A DNA stretch of 64,000 nucleotides from JBFHRE01 sp041746105 (GCA_041746105.1 JBGTHP010000003.1:62001-126000); one strand, 5' to 3'. Numbered from the stretch's first letter, positions 22,520 through 31,128 are shown. A program made the numbers and translations. The notes: generated by a model from the sequence alone, not told the origin.

Positions 22520-22930
22520 GTGATCGATACCATCCGCCAAATATTCGACTCCATCCGCGACTACCCGGACATCCCCCTGTTACTGGCCCGTCTAGTGGTC
22601 GGTTTTAGCTTCGCGGTTGCAGTCAAGAACAAACTGAAAGACGTCCCGGCATTCGCCAAACACAATGGGCTCAGCGTCCCGGTGGCATGGGGGCTGACTT
22701 TCGCCGAGGCTGCAGGCGCGATCGGCCTGGTGTTTGGCATCCTCACCCAACTGGCCGCACTGGTGATCATGGGCAGCATGGCCGGCTCGATCAGCTTTCA
22801 CGTCTTCAAGTGGAAGAGCAAGTATTGGGCTGCCAGTGGTGGATGGGAGTATGACCTCATGATCTTCACCATCGCCTCATTGATCCTGGTGACGGGTGGG
22901 GGAGCAATCGCCATCTATCCAGCGCCCTGA
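22520..22930 (+). CDS. DoxX-family membrane protein
   Basis: 136 residues from a GTG with GAGAGG upstream. Four hydrophobic helices are visible: LLLARLVVGFSFAVAVKNKL, WGLTFAEAAGAIGLVFGIL, LAALVIMGSMAGSISFHVFK and LMIFTIASLILVTGGGA. The arrangement matches DoxX/DoxD-like proteins, which are linked to quinone or thiol redox, though the substrate is unknown. A 10-base palindrome AGGTATACCT (22499-22508) lies just before the ribosome site and may be an operator. Confidence 0.85.
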   Translation: MIDTIRQIFDSIRDYPDIPLLLARLVVGFSFAVAVKNKLKDVPAFAKHNGLSVPVAWGLTFAEAAGAIGLVFGILTQLAALVIMGSMAGSISFHVFKWKSKYWAASGGWEYDLMIFTIASLILVTGGGAIAIYPAP

Positions 22931-23292
22931 TCGGTGCTCAGGTCGGTAGGCCGTTTCGACTTGGGGAGTTTGGCGACGATCGTGGTGTAGGAGTCGTCGA
23001 CTGCCGCCTTGATCTCGTCGTCTGAGATCGAGTTGTTCAGTCTCAGTGTGTTCCATCCAGAGCGCCCGATGTATGCCATGACCGCGGCGTCCTCAGGAAA
23101 GCGGAGCAGCCACTCGTCGGCCTCGTCCCGCGACGATCCGCACTTCAAACCAACTGACGCTCCGTCGCCCAGGAACGCAAAGATTTTGTCGCCCACTTTG
23201 GTGACGATGTCGCCATCCCATGGTTCGTCTTCCCACGCTCCGGGTTTGGACAGGCAATATTCGAGCAACTGGTCTGGCCTCACAGCGTCCAA
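22915..23292 (-). CDS. MmcQ/YjbR-family protein
   Basis: 125 residues from a TTG; a GTG three codons later is an alternative. The family pattern is clear: LLEYCLSKPGAWEDEPWDGDIVTKVGDKIFAFLG, VGLKCGSSRDEADEWLLRFP and SGWNTLRLNNSISDDEI. These proteins have a CyaY-like fold and are proposed to bind DNA; the function is uncertain. Its 3' end overlaps the convergent doxX-like gene by 16 bases, and it follows the YjjG gene with a 2-base gap. Confidence 0.85.
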   Translation of the reverse strand: MDAVRPDQLLEYCLSKPGAWEDEPWDGDIVTKVGDKIFAFLGDGASVGLKCGSSRDEADEWLLRFPEDAAVMAYIGRSGWNTLRLNNSISDDEIKAAVDDSYTTIVAKLPKSKRPTDLSTDQGAG

Positions 23293-23294
23293 CT

Positions 23295-24023
23295 CTATAA
23301 CAGGAGCCTCGGTGGCTCCCGGTCGGAAGCCAGAACGCCGACCAGCGCAGAAATCTGGTCGTGGGACTGGATTTCATGGGTGACTCCCGTAGAACCATCC
23401 CTTTGGTATCGATGCGGGTTGTACCAACAGGTCGCGATCCCGTAGTCAGAACCACCCCTGATGTCGGAGGTGAGACTGTCACCGACCATGAGCGCAGCCC
23501 GCTTTTCTGGATGGCCGAGGCGATCGAACGCGACGTCGAATATCGCCTGGCCGGGTTTGGATGCACCGACCTCGGCGGAGATCACGATTGTCTCGAATAG
23601 GTCGGCAATCTGGAGCCGATTGATTCTCGTTCGTTGGATCGCACTGATGGCGTTGGTGACGAGGGCAAGCCGCGCCTGTGATGCGAGGTGCTCGAGGACC
23701 GGGCGAGTGCCAGGGTAGAGATCGCCGTTGGCACCCAACCTGTCCGCGTAGGTGTCGGCCATCGCCGAAGGGTCGGCTCCGATGCCGACAATCTGTATGA
23801 GCTGGTCGAACCGCTCCGTTCTGACCTGATCCGCCGTCAATTCGCCGCTCTCCACCCGGTCCCACAGTTTGCGGTTGATCCGCTGATAGGTGGTGAAATG
23901 GGCTGCCGGTTCGGTCAGACCGAACTCGAGCATCGTCTGCTCATAGGCCAGAGCCTCGGACATGTCGGAGTCGAAGAGGGTGTGGTCGAAGTCGAACAGC
24001 AGGACCGAATACGGGGCCGTCAC
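23295..24023 (-). CDS. HAD-family YjjG-type noncanonical nucleotidase
   Basis: 242 residues from a GTG. HAD motifs: I, LLFDFDHTLFDSD (nucleophile and acid Asp pair); II, ALVTNAISAIQ (Thr); III, GASKPGQAIFD (Lys); and IV, ALMVGDSLTSDIRGGSDYGIATCWYNP. A helical cap lies between motifs I and II. The TNAIxxxQ and GDSLTSDIxGG signatures are those of YjjG, which hydrolyses mutagenic pyrimidine nucleoside monophosphates in the cytosol. Confidence 0.88.
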   Translation of the reverse strand: MTAPYSVLLFDFDHTLFDSDMSEALAYEQTMLEFGLTEPAAHFTTYQRINRKLWDRVESGELTADQVRTERFDQLIQIVGIGADPSAMADTYADRLGANGDLYPGTRPVLEHLASQARLALVTNAISAIQRTRINRLQIADLFETIVISAEVGASKPGQAIFDVAFDRLGHPEKRAALMVGDSLTSDIRGGSDYGIATCWYNPHRYQRDGSTGVTHEIQSHDQISALVGVLASDREPPRLLL

Positions 24024-24101
24024 GATCAGTCGACGACCTGGTAGATCGAAAGCGCTTTTACCTCCATCCGGTGCCCCAGACGCCAGTTTCAGATCTCGAA
24101 A

Positions 24102-24515
24102 TCATGGGGTCCATCCGACTTCCTGCAGCACCCAGCTGTTCCCGTCGGGGTCGGCGAAGTCGGCGAAGGAGGTGTAGTCGCGATGTTCTGGATCTGTCCC
24201 CGGCGTCCAGCCGCCGGCTCCCATGTGGCGTACCTCGCTCACCGTAACCCCTCGCCCTACCAGTTCCGAGCGGGCCAGATCGATGTCTGACACGACGAGG
24301 TGGATGCCTCGGGTTGAACCGGGTTCGGCATCCGTGATTCCGGTCCCGACGCTGATCGAACAGGCCGATCCGGGCGGGGTCATCTGCACGACTCTGAACT
24401 CGTCGCCGGCACGGTGGTCGACGTCGAGTCTGAACCCGGCCTTTTCGGTGTAGAACCTCTTCGCCCGATCCACGTCGGCCACCGGGATCAGGACGAGTCC
24501 GAGTTTGTAATCCAT
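24102..24515 (-). CDS. VOC family protein
   Basis: 137 residues from the ATG after AGGAGCAGCAC (MDYKLGLVLIPVADVDRAKRF). VOC pattern: VADVDRAKRFYTEKAGFRLDVDH, FRVVQMTPPGSACSISVG, TRGIHLVVSDIDLARSELVGRG and a DFADPDGNSWVLQEVGW closing strand. An inserted 'GGWTPGTDPEHRDYTSF' loop is common in this sub-group of uncharacterised actinobacterial VOC proteins. Substrate unknown. Confidence 0.88.
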   Translation of the reverse strand: MDYKLGLVLIPVADVDRAKRFYTEKAGFRLDVDHRAGDEFRVVQMTPPGSACSISVGTGITDAEPGSTRGIHLVVSDIDLARSELVGRGVTVSEVRHMGAGGWTPGTDPEHRDYTSFADFADPDGNSWVLQEVGWTP

Positions 24516-24711
24516 GTGCTGCTCCTGGGCCGAGTGTCGGTCCGAACATAGTCTCGACCGAAAGGCCGCAAGCGGCGCGTGTGGTCTCGAACCCTGGGTG
24601 GGGGACCTCATGGGTTTTTGTTCAGTGTTCGTTCAGGTCGGTTTCGTAGCTTCTCCTGGGACAGACCGGCCGGTGGCAGCAGGCCCGCGAGGCCCTACCA
24701 AGGAGCGACAC

Positions 24712-25419
24712 ATGATGAAGCGAATTCTGATAGCGATGGTGGGCGTGACGATCATCGGGTTGACATTGACCGCAGCGATGTCTCGCGAGCCTGCGGTTGA
24801 GTTCAAACGTGCGCAAATGAGAGTGGAGATCAACGCCACGGACGGCGATGCCGGCGTCCAGATCGACCTCGATCACGAGCCCTGGCGATCCGTCACCGTA
24901 CGCAACCCGCAAGGTGAGAAGATCCTCGACGTGGCCAACCGAGGCGTCCTCAAAGATTATGGATTGACCGAGTTGTTCTCCGAGTCGAGCGAGCCCCCGT
25001 TCACCGAGTTTCCCCTCGCGGAGTTCTTGAAGCTCTTCCCCGAAGGTGATTACTTGTTCGAGGGAACCACAATCGACGGGCAACGGATGAAGAGCGCCGT
25101 GACCTTGACTCACAAATTCCCGAACGGTCCTGTGATCGTCTCGCCTAGCGACGACTCCACGGTCCGGCCGCGGAATCTCGTTGTGGGCTGGGAGCCGGTG
25201 ACAACATCGGGAGGTGTCGATGTTGTGGCCTATCAGGTGCTCGTCATTTCGGAGGAGGACCCGACCAAGGTGTTTTCGGCCCATGTCCCTTCCACGGTTA
25301 CGAGCGTGAGTGTGCCGGCCGAGTTCTTGGCCGTTTTGGGACCCTACAAGGCAGAGGTTCTTGCGATCGAAGTTGGCGGCAACCAGACCTTGAGCGAGGT
25401 CGCCTTCTCGGTTGGTTAG
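24712..25419 (+). CDS. Membrane-anchored or secreted protein with fibronectin-like domain
   Basis: 235 residues from the ATG after AAGGAG; the longer upstream frame lacks coding character. An N-terminal hydrophobic segment (ILIAMVGVTIIGLTLTAAM) acts as a signal peptide or anchor. Residues ~30-140 are a beta-rich unknown domain with an acidic FSESSEPPFTEFPLAEF loop. Residues ~145-235 (NGPVIVSPSDDSTVRPRNLVVGWEPV to EVGGNQTLSEVAFSV) look like a fibronectin type III fold. A terminator follows. Function unknown. Confidence 0.8.
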   Translation: MMKRILIAMVGVTIIGLTLTAAMSREPAVEFKRAQMRVEINATDGDAGVQIDLDHEPWRSVTVRNPQGEKILDVANRGVLKDYGLTELFSESSEPPFTEFPLAEFLKLFPEGDYLFEGTTIDGQRMKSAVTLTHKFPNGPVIVSPSDDSTVRPRNLVVGWEPVTTSGGVDVVAYQVLVISEEDPTKVFSAHVPSTVTSVSVPAEFLAVLGPYKAEVLAIEVGGNQTLSEVAFSVG

Positions 25420-25441
25420 AACCAAACCACCAGAAAACGAT

Positions 25442-25469
25442 GAGCCCGGGGTTCTCTCCTCGGGCTCAG
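25442..25469 (+). terminator. Stem-loop terminator
   Basis: TGAGCCCGGGG, a six-base loop and its complement form an ~11-base stem with one mismatch, 22 bases after the stop codon. No T-run is present, but position and stability support termination. Confidence 0.65.
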
Positions 25470-25506
25470 TCGCGTCGACGGGACCGACGAGGTGCCCGAT
25501 GTAGGA

Positions 25507-25526
25507 GTTTCAGTATATACTGAAAC
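25507..25526. promoter_or_regulatory. Perfect 20-base palindrome, GbsR-type operator
   Basis: GTTTCAGTATATACTGAAAC is a perfect inverted repeat ending two bases before the regulator's ATG. It contains TATACT (25516-25521), placed so that transcription would start at or next to the ATG. There is no room for a ribosome site. It is probably the autoregulatory operator of a leaderless mRNA. Confidence 0.82.
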
Positions 25527-25528
25527 AT

Positions 25529-25993
25529 ATGAAACTAACCGAACAACAAGTCGACTTCGTCGAACGGATGGGTCGGTTTTGGGAAAGCATTTCCGGCACG
25601 AGAACCGCAGGACGAATTCTCGGCTGGCTGATGATCTGCGAGCCGGATCACCAGTCCGCCTCCGATTTGACCCTGGCCCTCGACATCAGTGGCGGCTCGG
25701 TGTCGACACAGATCCGGCTGCTCGAGCAGCTCGGTCTGGTTGAGCGCGTCACGTTCCGGGGAAATCGCGCGAGCCACTACCGCCTGCCCGATCGCGTCTG
25801 GTCTCGGAGAATGGAGCGGGAACTCGACCGGATCATCGAGATGCGCAAGATCACAGAGGCAGCCGCCGGGGTGGTGCCGGCTAACCGACCAGAACGAGTC
25901 ACCGAGATGGGGCTGATCGCCGACTTCTTCGCCGACGAATGGCCCCAGCTCATGAATCGCCTGACCGACCAGATATCAAAGGACAGAGTATGA
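25529..25993 (+). CDS. GbsR/MarR-family transcriptional regulator
   Basis: 154 residues. The winged-helix N-half is GbsR-like: EQQVDFVERMGRFWESISGTRTAGRILGWLMICEPDHQSASDL, then the recognition segment LDISGGSVSTQIRLLEQLGLVERVTFRGNR. A helical dimerisation C-half follows (MERELDRIIEMRKITEAAAG). The stop overlaps the ABC ATPase start (ATGA), so it controls an exporter operon. The start codon abuts the palindromic operator. Confidence 0.92.
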   Translation: MKLTEQQVDFVERMGRFWESISGTRTAGRILGWLMICEPDHQSASDLTLALDISGGSVSTQIRLLEQLGLVERVTFRGNRASHYRLPDRVWSRRMERELDRIIEMRKITEAAAGVVPANRPERVTEMGLIADFFADEWPQLMNRLTDQISKDRV

Positions 25994-26904
25994 GTGACGC
26001 AGCCATCACGACACAGGGACTGACGAAACATTACGGCAGCGTCGAGGCGCTGGTCGATCTCGACCTCGATGTGGCAAAGGGTGAGGTGTTTGGTTTCCTC
26101 GGACCCAACGGCTCCGGAAAGACCACGACCATCAGGACCATTCTGGACCTGATCCGCCCAACCGCCGGCAGAGCGTGGATTCTGGGCATGGACACCAGGG
26201 AGAGGTCGGTCGATTTGCGCAAACACATCGGTTACGTCCCGGGCGACCTCGCCATGTATCCGAATCTGACCGGTCGCGACACCCTGAAATATTTTGCCAA
26301 CCTCCGGGGAGGGGTCGATTGGGGTTTCGTGGACCAACTCGCCGAGCGGCTCGACGCCGATCTCTCGAAAAAGGTGGGCGATTACAGCACCGGGAATCGT
26401 CAGAAGGTTGGTGTGATCCAGGCATTCATGAACCGGCCCGACGTTCTGATCATGGACGAACCGAGCACAGGACTCGACCCTTTGATGCAGCGTGAGTTTC
26501 AGGTCATGATGCGCGAAGTCGCCTCAGAAGGCCGCACGGTGTTCCTGTCGAGCCACACTCTTTCTGAGGTGCAACGTGTCGCTGATCGGGTTGGTGTGAT
26601 CCGCCACGGGCGTCTGGTCGATGTCGAGACCGTCCAGAGTCTGCGGTCGAAAGCGATCCGACGTGTGGAATTCGCATTCGATGGCCCGGTCGAGGCGTCG
26701 GTTTTCACGTCCGTGCCAGGGGTTCGCGACGTCGAGGTGCGCAACCACTCCGCCCTCATGTCATTTGACGGGCACATGGACGTTCTTCTCAAAGCCGTGA
26801 CGGAGCGATATCACATTCTCGACATCAACAGCCAGGAGGCCGATCTCGAGGAGATCTTTCTCACCTACTACCGGGATCCGGACACCGAGTTGGCAGGTGC
26901 ATGA
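25990..26904 (+). CDS. ABC transporter ATP-binding protein (exporter type)
   Basis: 304 residues from the ATG overlapping the regulator's stop. Walker A GPNGSGKT, Q-loop region, a signature with an unusual YSTGNRQKVG in place of LSGGQ, Walker B VLIMDEPSTGLD, and the H-loop SSHTLSEV. A C-terminal ~80-residue extension (RRVEFAFDGPVEASVF) is typical of DrrA/CcmA-like ATPases of exporters. It pairs with the duplicated permease downstream. The substrate is unknown. Confidence 0.92.
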   Translation: MSDAAITTQGLTKHYGSVEALVDLDLDVAKGEVFGFLGPNGSGKTTTIRTILDLIRPTAGRAWILGMDTRERSVDLRKHIGYVPGDLAMYPNLTGRDTLKYFANLRGGVDWGFVDQLAERLDADLSKKVGDYSTGNRQKVGVIQAFMNRPDVLIMDEPSTGLDPLMQREFQVMMREVASEGRTVFLSSHTLSEVQRVADRVGVIRHGRLVDVETVQSLRSKAIRRVEFAFDGPVEASVFTSVPGVRDVEVRNHSALMSFDGHMDVLLKAVTERYHILDINSQEADLEEIFLTYYRDPDTELAGA

Positions 26905-28550
26905 TGCTGGCCAACGTCTTCACCAAAACGAGCAGGGATCGATTTACCGGTTTCATGATCGGCACCGTGGGCGTGGCGCTGATGCTCGTCTTCGGGTTGT
27001 ACGTCTACCGCGACATCGACATCTCGTTCTACTACGAACTTGGTCCCGAGATCCTGGACCTCATGGGTATACCCCAGGAGGGCGATGTCGCCGGCCTCGG
27101 ATTTGGTGCGATGTACAACCTGATGGGGGCTTTGACGCTGGCCGGTCTTGCGATATCGATGGGAGCTTCTGCGATCGCCGGCGAAGAGGCGGGCGGAACT
27201 TTGGGTCTGCTGCTCGCCAATCCTCGTAGCCGAAGCCAGTTGCTGTTCTCCAAGGCAGGGTCGATGGTGGCTCTGGTCGGGTTGGCCTCCCTGGCGTTGT
27301 GGGGGGCTGGTGTGGCCGTGCCGTCAATGCTTCAGATCAATATGACCGGCGTCCATGTCGCCGCTGTCATTCTGTACCTCTTCGTCAACTCTCTGTTCTA
27401 CGGAATGCTGGCGCTCGCGATCGGGGCCTGGACCGGACGAAGAACCCTCGCGTCCGGAACCGCGGTGGCGGTGATGATGGTGTCCTATCTCGCGGCCGGG
27501 ATCCTCCCACTGGTTGAGAGCCTGAAGGGTCTCGCTCGAATCTTTCCGTGGTATTACTTCAGTGGCAACCAACCGGTCGTCAACGGAGCCGCCGCGTCCG
27601 ATATCGCAGTCCTCGGTGGGGCGGCGGCCGGTTTCCTTGTTCTGTCCTACGTGGGTGTGAACCGTCGTGACCTGAGAGGCCAGAGCATCGGCGTCACGAC
27701 GCTCGACCGGCTGCGAGCGCACCCTCTGACGAAGAGGGCGATGGAGAAAATCGCCGGCTCGGCTCGGGTTTCGAGCATCGCCGTCAAGTCGGCCTCCGAC
27801 CACCAGGGTTTGCTTGTGATCACCGCGGCGATCATGTTCTACATGGGTCTGATGATCGGACCGATCTATGGATTGATCCCGGACTCCTTCACCGAGTTCG
27901 TCAAAGACTTCCCTGACGCCATGTTGGCGATGATCGGGTCTGCCGACATGTCCACGCCCGCCGGTTTCTTCCAAGCGGAGATCTTTTCCTTGGTAGGCCC
28001 AATCACATTTGTCGTGTTGACGGCTCTCCTCGGTTCCCGGGCGCTGGCGGGGGAGGAGGAAGACCGGACGATGGATCTCCTGCTCACCAATCCGGTCAGC
28101 CGCACCAGAGTTCTGATCGAAAAGGCCCTCGCCATGGTGGCGTACGCCGTTCTGTTGGGACTTGTCACATTTGTTGGCACCTGGGCGGGAGTCGCCGTCG
28201 GGGGCGTGGACCTCTCGGTCACGAATATCGCAGCCACGACCGTGCTGCTCACGCTGCTCGGCTTGGTGCTGGGCGGAGTGGCGCTATTGGTCGGCGCCGC
28301 CACCGGACGTTCGCGGGTGGCCGCTTACAGCGCCACCGGGACAACCGTGGTGGCGTATTTCATGTTTGCGTTTCTTCCGCTATCAGAGAGTTTTGCCTCG
28401 TTGGCGCGATGGTCACCCTTTCACTACTACCTGGGCAGTGACCCGTTGGTGAACGGGATGAACTGGGGTCACGCATCGGTCCTGCTGATGATGTTCGTAA
28501 TCCTGGTCGGAGTGGCGATTCCGCTCTTCGGACGACGCGATCTTCGCTGA
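26901..28550 (+). CDS. Internally duplicated ABC-2-type permease
   Basis: 549 residues, overlapping the ATPase stop (ATGA). Two homologous halves of about 270 residues each hold about six membrane helices. Aligned landmarks include NPRSRSQLLFSKAGSMVALVGLASLALWGAGVAV versus NPVSRTRVLIEKALAMVAYAVLLGLVTFVGTWAGVAV, and YYFSGNQPVVNG versus YYLGSDPLVNG. The sequence thus encodes both transmembrane halves of the exporter in a single chain. It should form the membrane pore with the ATPase at 25990-26904. Confidence 0.9.
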   Translation: MMLANVFTKTSRDRFTGFMIGTVGVALMLVFGLYVYRDIDISFYYELGPEILDLMGIPQEGDVAGLGFGAMYNLMGALTLAGLAISMGASAIAGEEAGGTLGLLLANPRSRSQLLFSKAGSMVALVGLASLALWGAGVAVPSMLQINMTGVHVAAVILYLFVNSLFYGMLALAIGAWTGRRTLASGTAVAVMMVSYLAAGILPLVESLKGLARIFPWYYFSGNQPVVNGAAASDIAVLGGAAAGFLVLSYVGVNRRDLRGQSIGVTTLDRLRAHPLTKRAMEKIAGSARVSSIAVKSASDHQGLLVITAAIMFYMGLMIGPIYGLIPDSFTEFVKDFPDAMLAMIGSADMSTPAGFFQAEIFSLVGPITFVVLTALLGSRALAGEEEDRTMDLLLTNPVSRTRVLIEKALAMVAYAVLLGLVTFVGTWAGVAVGGVDLSVTNIAATTVLLTLLGLVLGGVALLVGAATGRSRVAAYSATGTTVVAYFMFAFLPLSESFASLARWSPFHYYLGSDPLVNGMNWGHASVLLMMFVILVGVAIPLFGRRDLR

Positions 28551-28650
28551 GCGCAACCTCTAGCAATGTGCCGCCGGGAACGCGGACGTTTCTCTCGGCC
28601 ATCGTGCTCCTGGCGTAGGTAGGCTTCCGGACGACCCCTGGGAGGTTGCT

Positions 28651-29088
28651 GTGAGCACCGTATGGCGCTGGGCAGATCGCTTGCTGGTCGTCCACCCCAT
28701 TATTTGGGGACTGCTGGTGGGGGCGGCGATCTGGTTCGTGACCAGATCTCTCGGTGACGCGTCCGGTGGCTGTGTCGGCTGCTGGATCGACTCGGTCGGC
28801 GGTTCGGACGAGGCTGCCGCGATCGGGGCCGCGGGCGCTTCGATCGGAGGCAAAGTCGTCAAGGATGCCATCGACAAAAAGGTCGGTGGACCAATCACAT
28901 CGCTGAAAGACATGTACGACATTGCTTCTCAGGACACACCGGAGAAACAAGCAGAAAAGGCGTTTGAGGTCTACAAGAACACCATCATGACCGACAATGC
29001 TCCTCCCGACAGCCCAGGAGGACAGCTCAACGCGGCGATGGACCGGTTCCTCGACTTCGCCACCGGCAAGATCGATCTCGATGATTGA
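28651..29088 (+). CDS. Small Gly/Ala-rich membrane-anchored protein of unknown function
   Basis: 145 residues from a GTG with GGGAGG upstream. One hydrophobic helix (HPIIWGLLVGAAIWFVTRSL) is followed by a GGCVGCWIDSVGG segment with a close CxxC. A Gly/Ala-rich stretch (EAAAIGAAGASIGGKVVKDA) and a charged helical tail follow. The stop lies inside the PrsW-like protease gene (8-base overlap), so the two are probably made together. It could be a partner or substrate of the protease, which is inference. No family is recognised. Confidence 0.75.
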   Translation: MSTVWRWADRLLVVHPIIWGLLVGAAIWFVTRSLGDASGGCVGCWIDSVGGSDEAAAIGAAGASIGGKVVKDAIDKKVGGPITSLKDMYDIASQDTPEKQAEKAFEVYKNTIMTDNAPPDSPGGQLNAAMDRFLDFATGKIDLDD

Positions 29089-30361
29089 GTCGGTGGGTTC
29101 TTCGAGTCCCGTGCGTCGTATTCTCGACAAGGGCCCGGTCTCGTTGGTCTTGTGGGCAGTTGGTCTTGCTGCGTGGATCTATTTGGTGATTGCCACAAGT
29201 GGTCGGCTTCTCCAGGTGACTGTGTGGTCCGTTCCTTTCTTCCTGATGTTGGTAGGGCTTTCGCTTCCCTGGCGAACGGTTTCCTGGCGCACAGCAGCCG
29301 GCTTTTTCCTCCTTGGAATGGGCCCGGTGTTTGTGCTGGTTGCTCTGTCGCAGGTAGCGCTCTCTCCGCTCGATGGCTGGGTCCGTGGGGTGCTGGGGGG
29401 GCTCGGCGTGAACTACATCCGTCGTGACATTTGGGCACCGCTGACCGAGGAGTTTTTCAAGATCATGCCTTTGCTGGTCTTGGTCCGCTGGCGAGGGAGT
29501 GGTTTCAAGGATCTGGCGGGGCCGCTCGACTATGCAGTTGTGGCCGGGGCCACCGGCGTCGGGATGGGCTTTGCAGAAGACATCTTGGTGATGATCGGTG
29601 GCGGGCTTGCGGGTCCACCGAGTGGCGCTTTCGGCCTCGGTCTGGGACGTTTTTATCAGGCCATGGTGGGGGCGGAGTCGTCTGGCTTTTTGCTCTCCGG
29701 GCGCTCGAAGTTCGCCGACGTCGGGAGTTTTCTGTTCCCGGAGATGCAGGAGTTCTACGGTGTCATATGGATTGGACACGGGGCTTTGGCCATGGGTATC
29801 GGTATTGCCTGCGGGCTCGCCGTCTGGCAGGTTCGGCGCTCGGGCAAGCGGATCTTCTACCTGATCCCTGTCGGGGTCTATGCCTGGGCAGTGTTCGAAC
29901 ACATGATGACGAACTGGTATGGCGGGGGAGGTTGCGGCCGCGATTCGTCTCCGTTGTGCCTGCTCGCTTCGTTAGATTTCCGAGGCAGGTTGTTCCCGCT
30001 CGCGGTGATTCTGGGCTGGGCTTTTGCGATCTATCTGTCTCGCAACGCGATCAAAGAACACCGGGTCGCCGACCCGCTGCTGGCTCGCAAGCCGAGCTGG
30101 TCCGGTCGTGTCGATGGTCCGCTCTGGCGGCGTTTTTTCGGTCGGATCCGCGATCAATTCGAAGTCCGGCGATGGCGGCGGAGAACGGCATTCGGCGCAT
30201 TCCATCTGGAGAACTCAGGCCGGCTCCGCCCTGGCCAAGACTGGGCGGTTCTCGCCAGTCGCACCAGAACCCTCATCTTGTACCAGCGGCTGGCCGGGGA
30301 GCCGACGGTGGTACCGGCGTCGGTCGAGGCCGCGCTGGAGGCGCTGGTACCGCTGGACTGA
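29081..30361 (+). CDS. PrsW-like intramembrane protease
   Basis: 426 residues from an ATG overlapping the previous stop. Eight or so hydrophobic helices are followed by a ~110-residue soluble tail (AFHLENSGRLRPGQDWAVLASRTR). The glutamic-type motifs are present: WAPLTEEFFKIMPLL (Glu-Glu-x-x-Lys), GATGVGMGFAEDILVMIGG (E in the second motif, with Asp where Asn is usual) and VIWIGHGALAMGIG (conserved His). In Bacillus, PrsW cleaves the anti-sigma factor RsiW; the substrate here is unknown. Neighbours are a small membrane protein and a tandem-HTH protein, but no ECF sigma or anti-sigma gene. Confidence 0.8.
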   Translation: MIESVGSSSPVRRILDKGPVSLVLWAVGLAAWIYLVIATSGRLLQVTVWSVPFFLMLVGLSLPWRTVSWRTAAGFFLLGMGPVFVLVALSQVALSPLDGWVRGVLGGLGVNYIRRDIWAPLTEEFFKIMPLLVLVRWRGSGFKDLAGPLDYAVVAGATGVGMGFAEDILVMIGGGLAGPPSGAFGLGLGRFYQAMVGAESSGFLLSGRSKFADVGSFLFPEMQEFYGVIWIGHGALAMGIGIACGLAVWQVRRSGKRIFYLIPVGVYAWAVFEHMMTNWYGGGGCGRDSSPLCLLASLDFRGRLFPLAVILGWAFAIYLSRNAIKEHRVADPLLARKPSWSGRVDGPLWRRFFGRIRDQFEVRRWRRRTAFGAFHLENSGRLRPGQDWAVLASRTRTLILYQRLAGEPTVVPASVEAALEALVPLD

Positions 30362-30457
30362 GCCTCTGTCGGGCCGGCACACCCCGGTGGCCGTTCAAGG
30401 AGCAATCTCGTCGGGACCGGTAGGGTTGGTACCTGGAATTGAAGTGAGGGAGGATGG

Positions 30458-30811
30458 ATGAACGAAACTTTGAGACCGGTCGAGCGCAGAGTTCTGGCGA
30501 TGGCGGGCCAAGGCCACGATTCCGGCGAGATCGCCCGGCGACTGAAGTGTTCTCCTGGTCATGTCGAACGAATGATGGCCTGGACCAAGCTACCGAGGAA
30601 CGGCTCACCCGCCAGGACGTTCCCGCGACCGCTCGAACGGCGAGTGTTGGCGCTGCGAGCAGAGGGAGTGGACTATGAGGAGATCGGGTCTCGCTTCAAC
30701 AAGAGCCCTGGGTTCATCCGACGAGTTGATGGTCTTGCTCATTATCAGATGGCGCTGGCTTTGCTGACCGAACCTGATTCGAACAACCTTGCAAGGAGTG
30801 CTGTCACGTGA
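30458..30811 (+). CDS. Tandem helix-turn-helix protein
   Basis: 117 residues with two related units: VERRVLAMAGQGHDSGEIARRLKCSPGHVERMM and LERRVLALRAEGVDYEEIGSRFNKSPGFIRRV. Each looks like a LuxR or sigma-region-4 HTH, and the two together suggest a small DNA-binding protein built by internal duplication. It has no effector domain. It is coupled to the ferredoxin gene by a GTGA overlap and follows the PrsW-like gene. Target unknown. Confidence 0.82.
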   Translation: MNETLRPVERRVLAMAGQGHDSGEIARRLKCSPGHVERMMAWTKLPRNGSPARTFPRPLERRVLALRAEGVDYEEIGSRFNKSPGFIRRVDGLAHYQMALALLTEPDSNNLARSAVT

Positions 30812-31128
30812 AAACCACAAAGTTGATGGTCTGGATCGATCAGGATCTGTGCACCGGGGACGGGATATGTGAAGAGATCGCTCCGGATGTTTTTGTGGGG
30901 CGAGACGATGGTTTGTGGGTGGTCAAAGAGGAAGCTTCTCATTTCGAGAAGTCGATCGTGTTCGATGCGTTGGAAGGCGACGGCCACGGGCCGGAGGGGG
31001 CACGAGGCGTGGCCCGCGTGCCCGACGCTCAGATCGACGTCGTGATCGAGGCAGCCGAGGAGTGTCCGGGTGAGTGCATCATGATCGAGCCCTACAACCC
31101 GGCGGCGATGAGCGAGCGAGGCGCCTAG
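30808..31128 (+). CDS. [3Fe-4S]/[4Fe-4S]-type ferredoxin
   Basis: 106 residues from a GTG. The cluster Cys are in DQDLCTGDGICEEIAPDVF (C-x5-C) and EAAEECPGECIMIEP (C-P-x-x-C). The first spacing lacks one Cys of the normal C-x2-C-x2-C motif, as in [3Fe-4S] ferredoxins that serve cytochromes P450. A ~45-residue acidic insertion separates the halves. No P450 is in the window, so the partner is unknown. It is coupled to the tandem-HTH gene. Confidence 0.88.
   Translation: MKTTKLMVWIDQDLCTGDGICEEIAPDVFVGRDDGLWVVKEEASHFEKSIVFDALEGDGHGPEGARGVARVPDAQIDVVIEAAEECPGECIMIEPYNPAAMSERGA

Noticed and set aside
22380..22520. GGGTAA near 22394 as a SigB promoter of the doxX-like gene
   Set aside because: There is no GTTT at the required spacing upstream.
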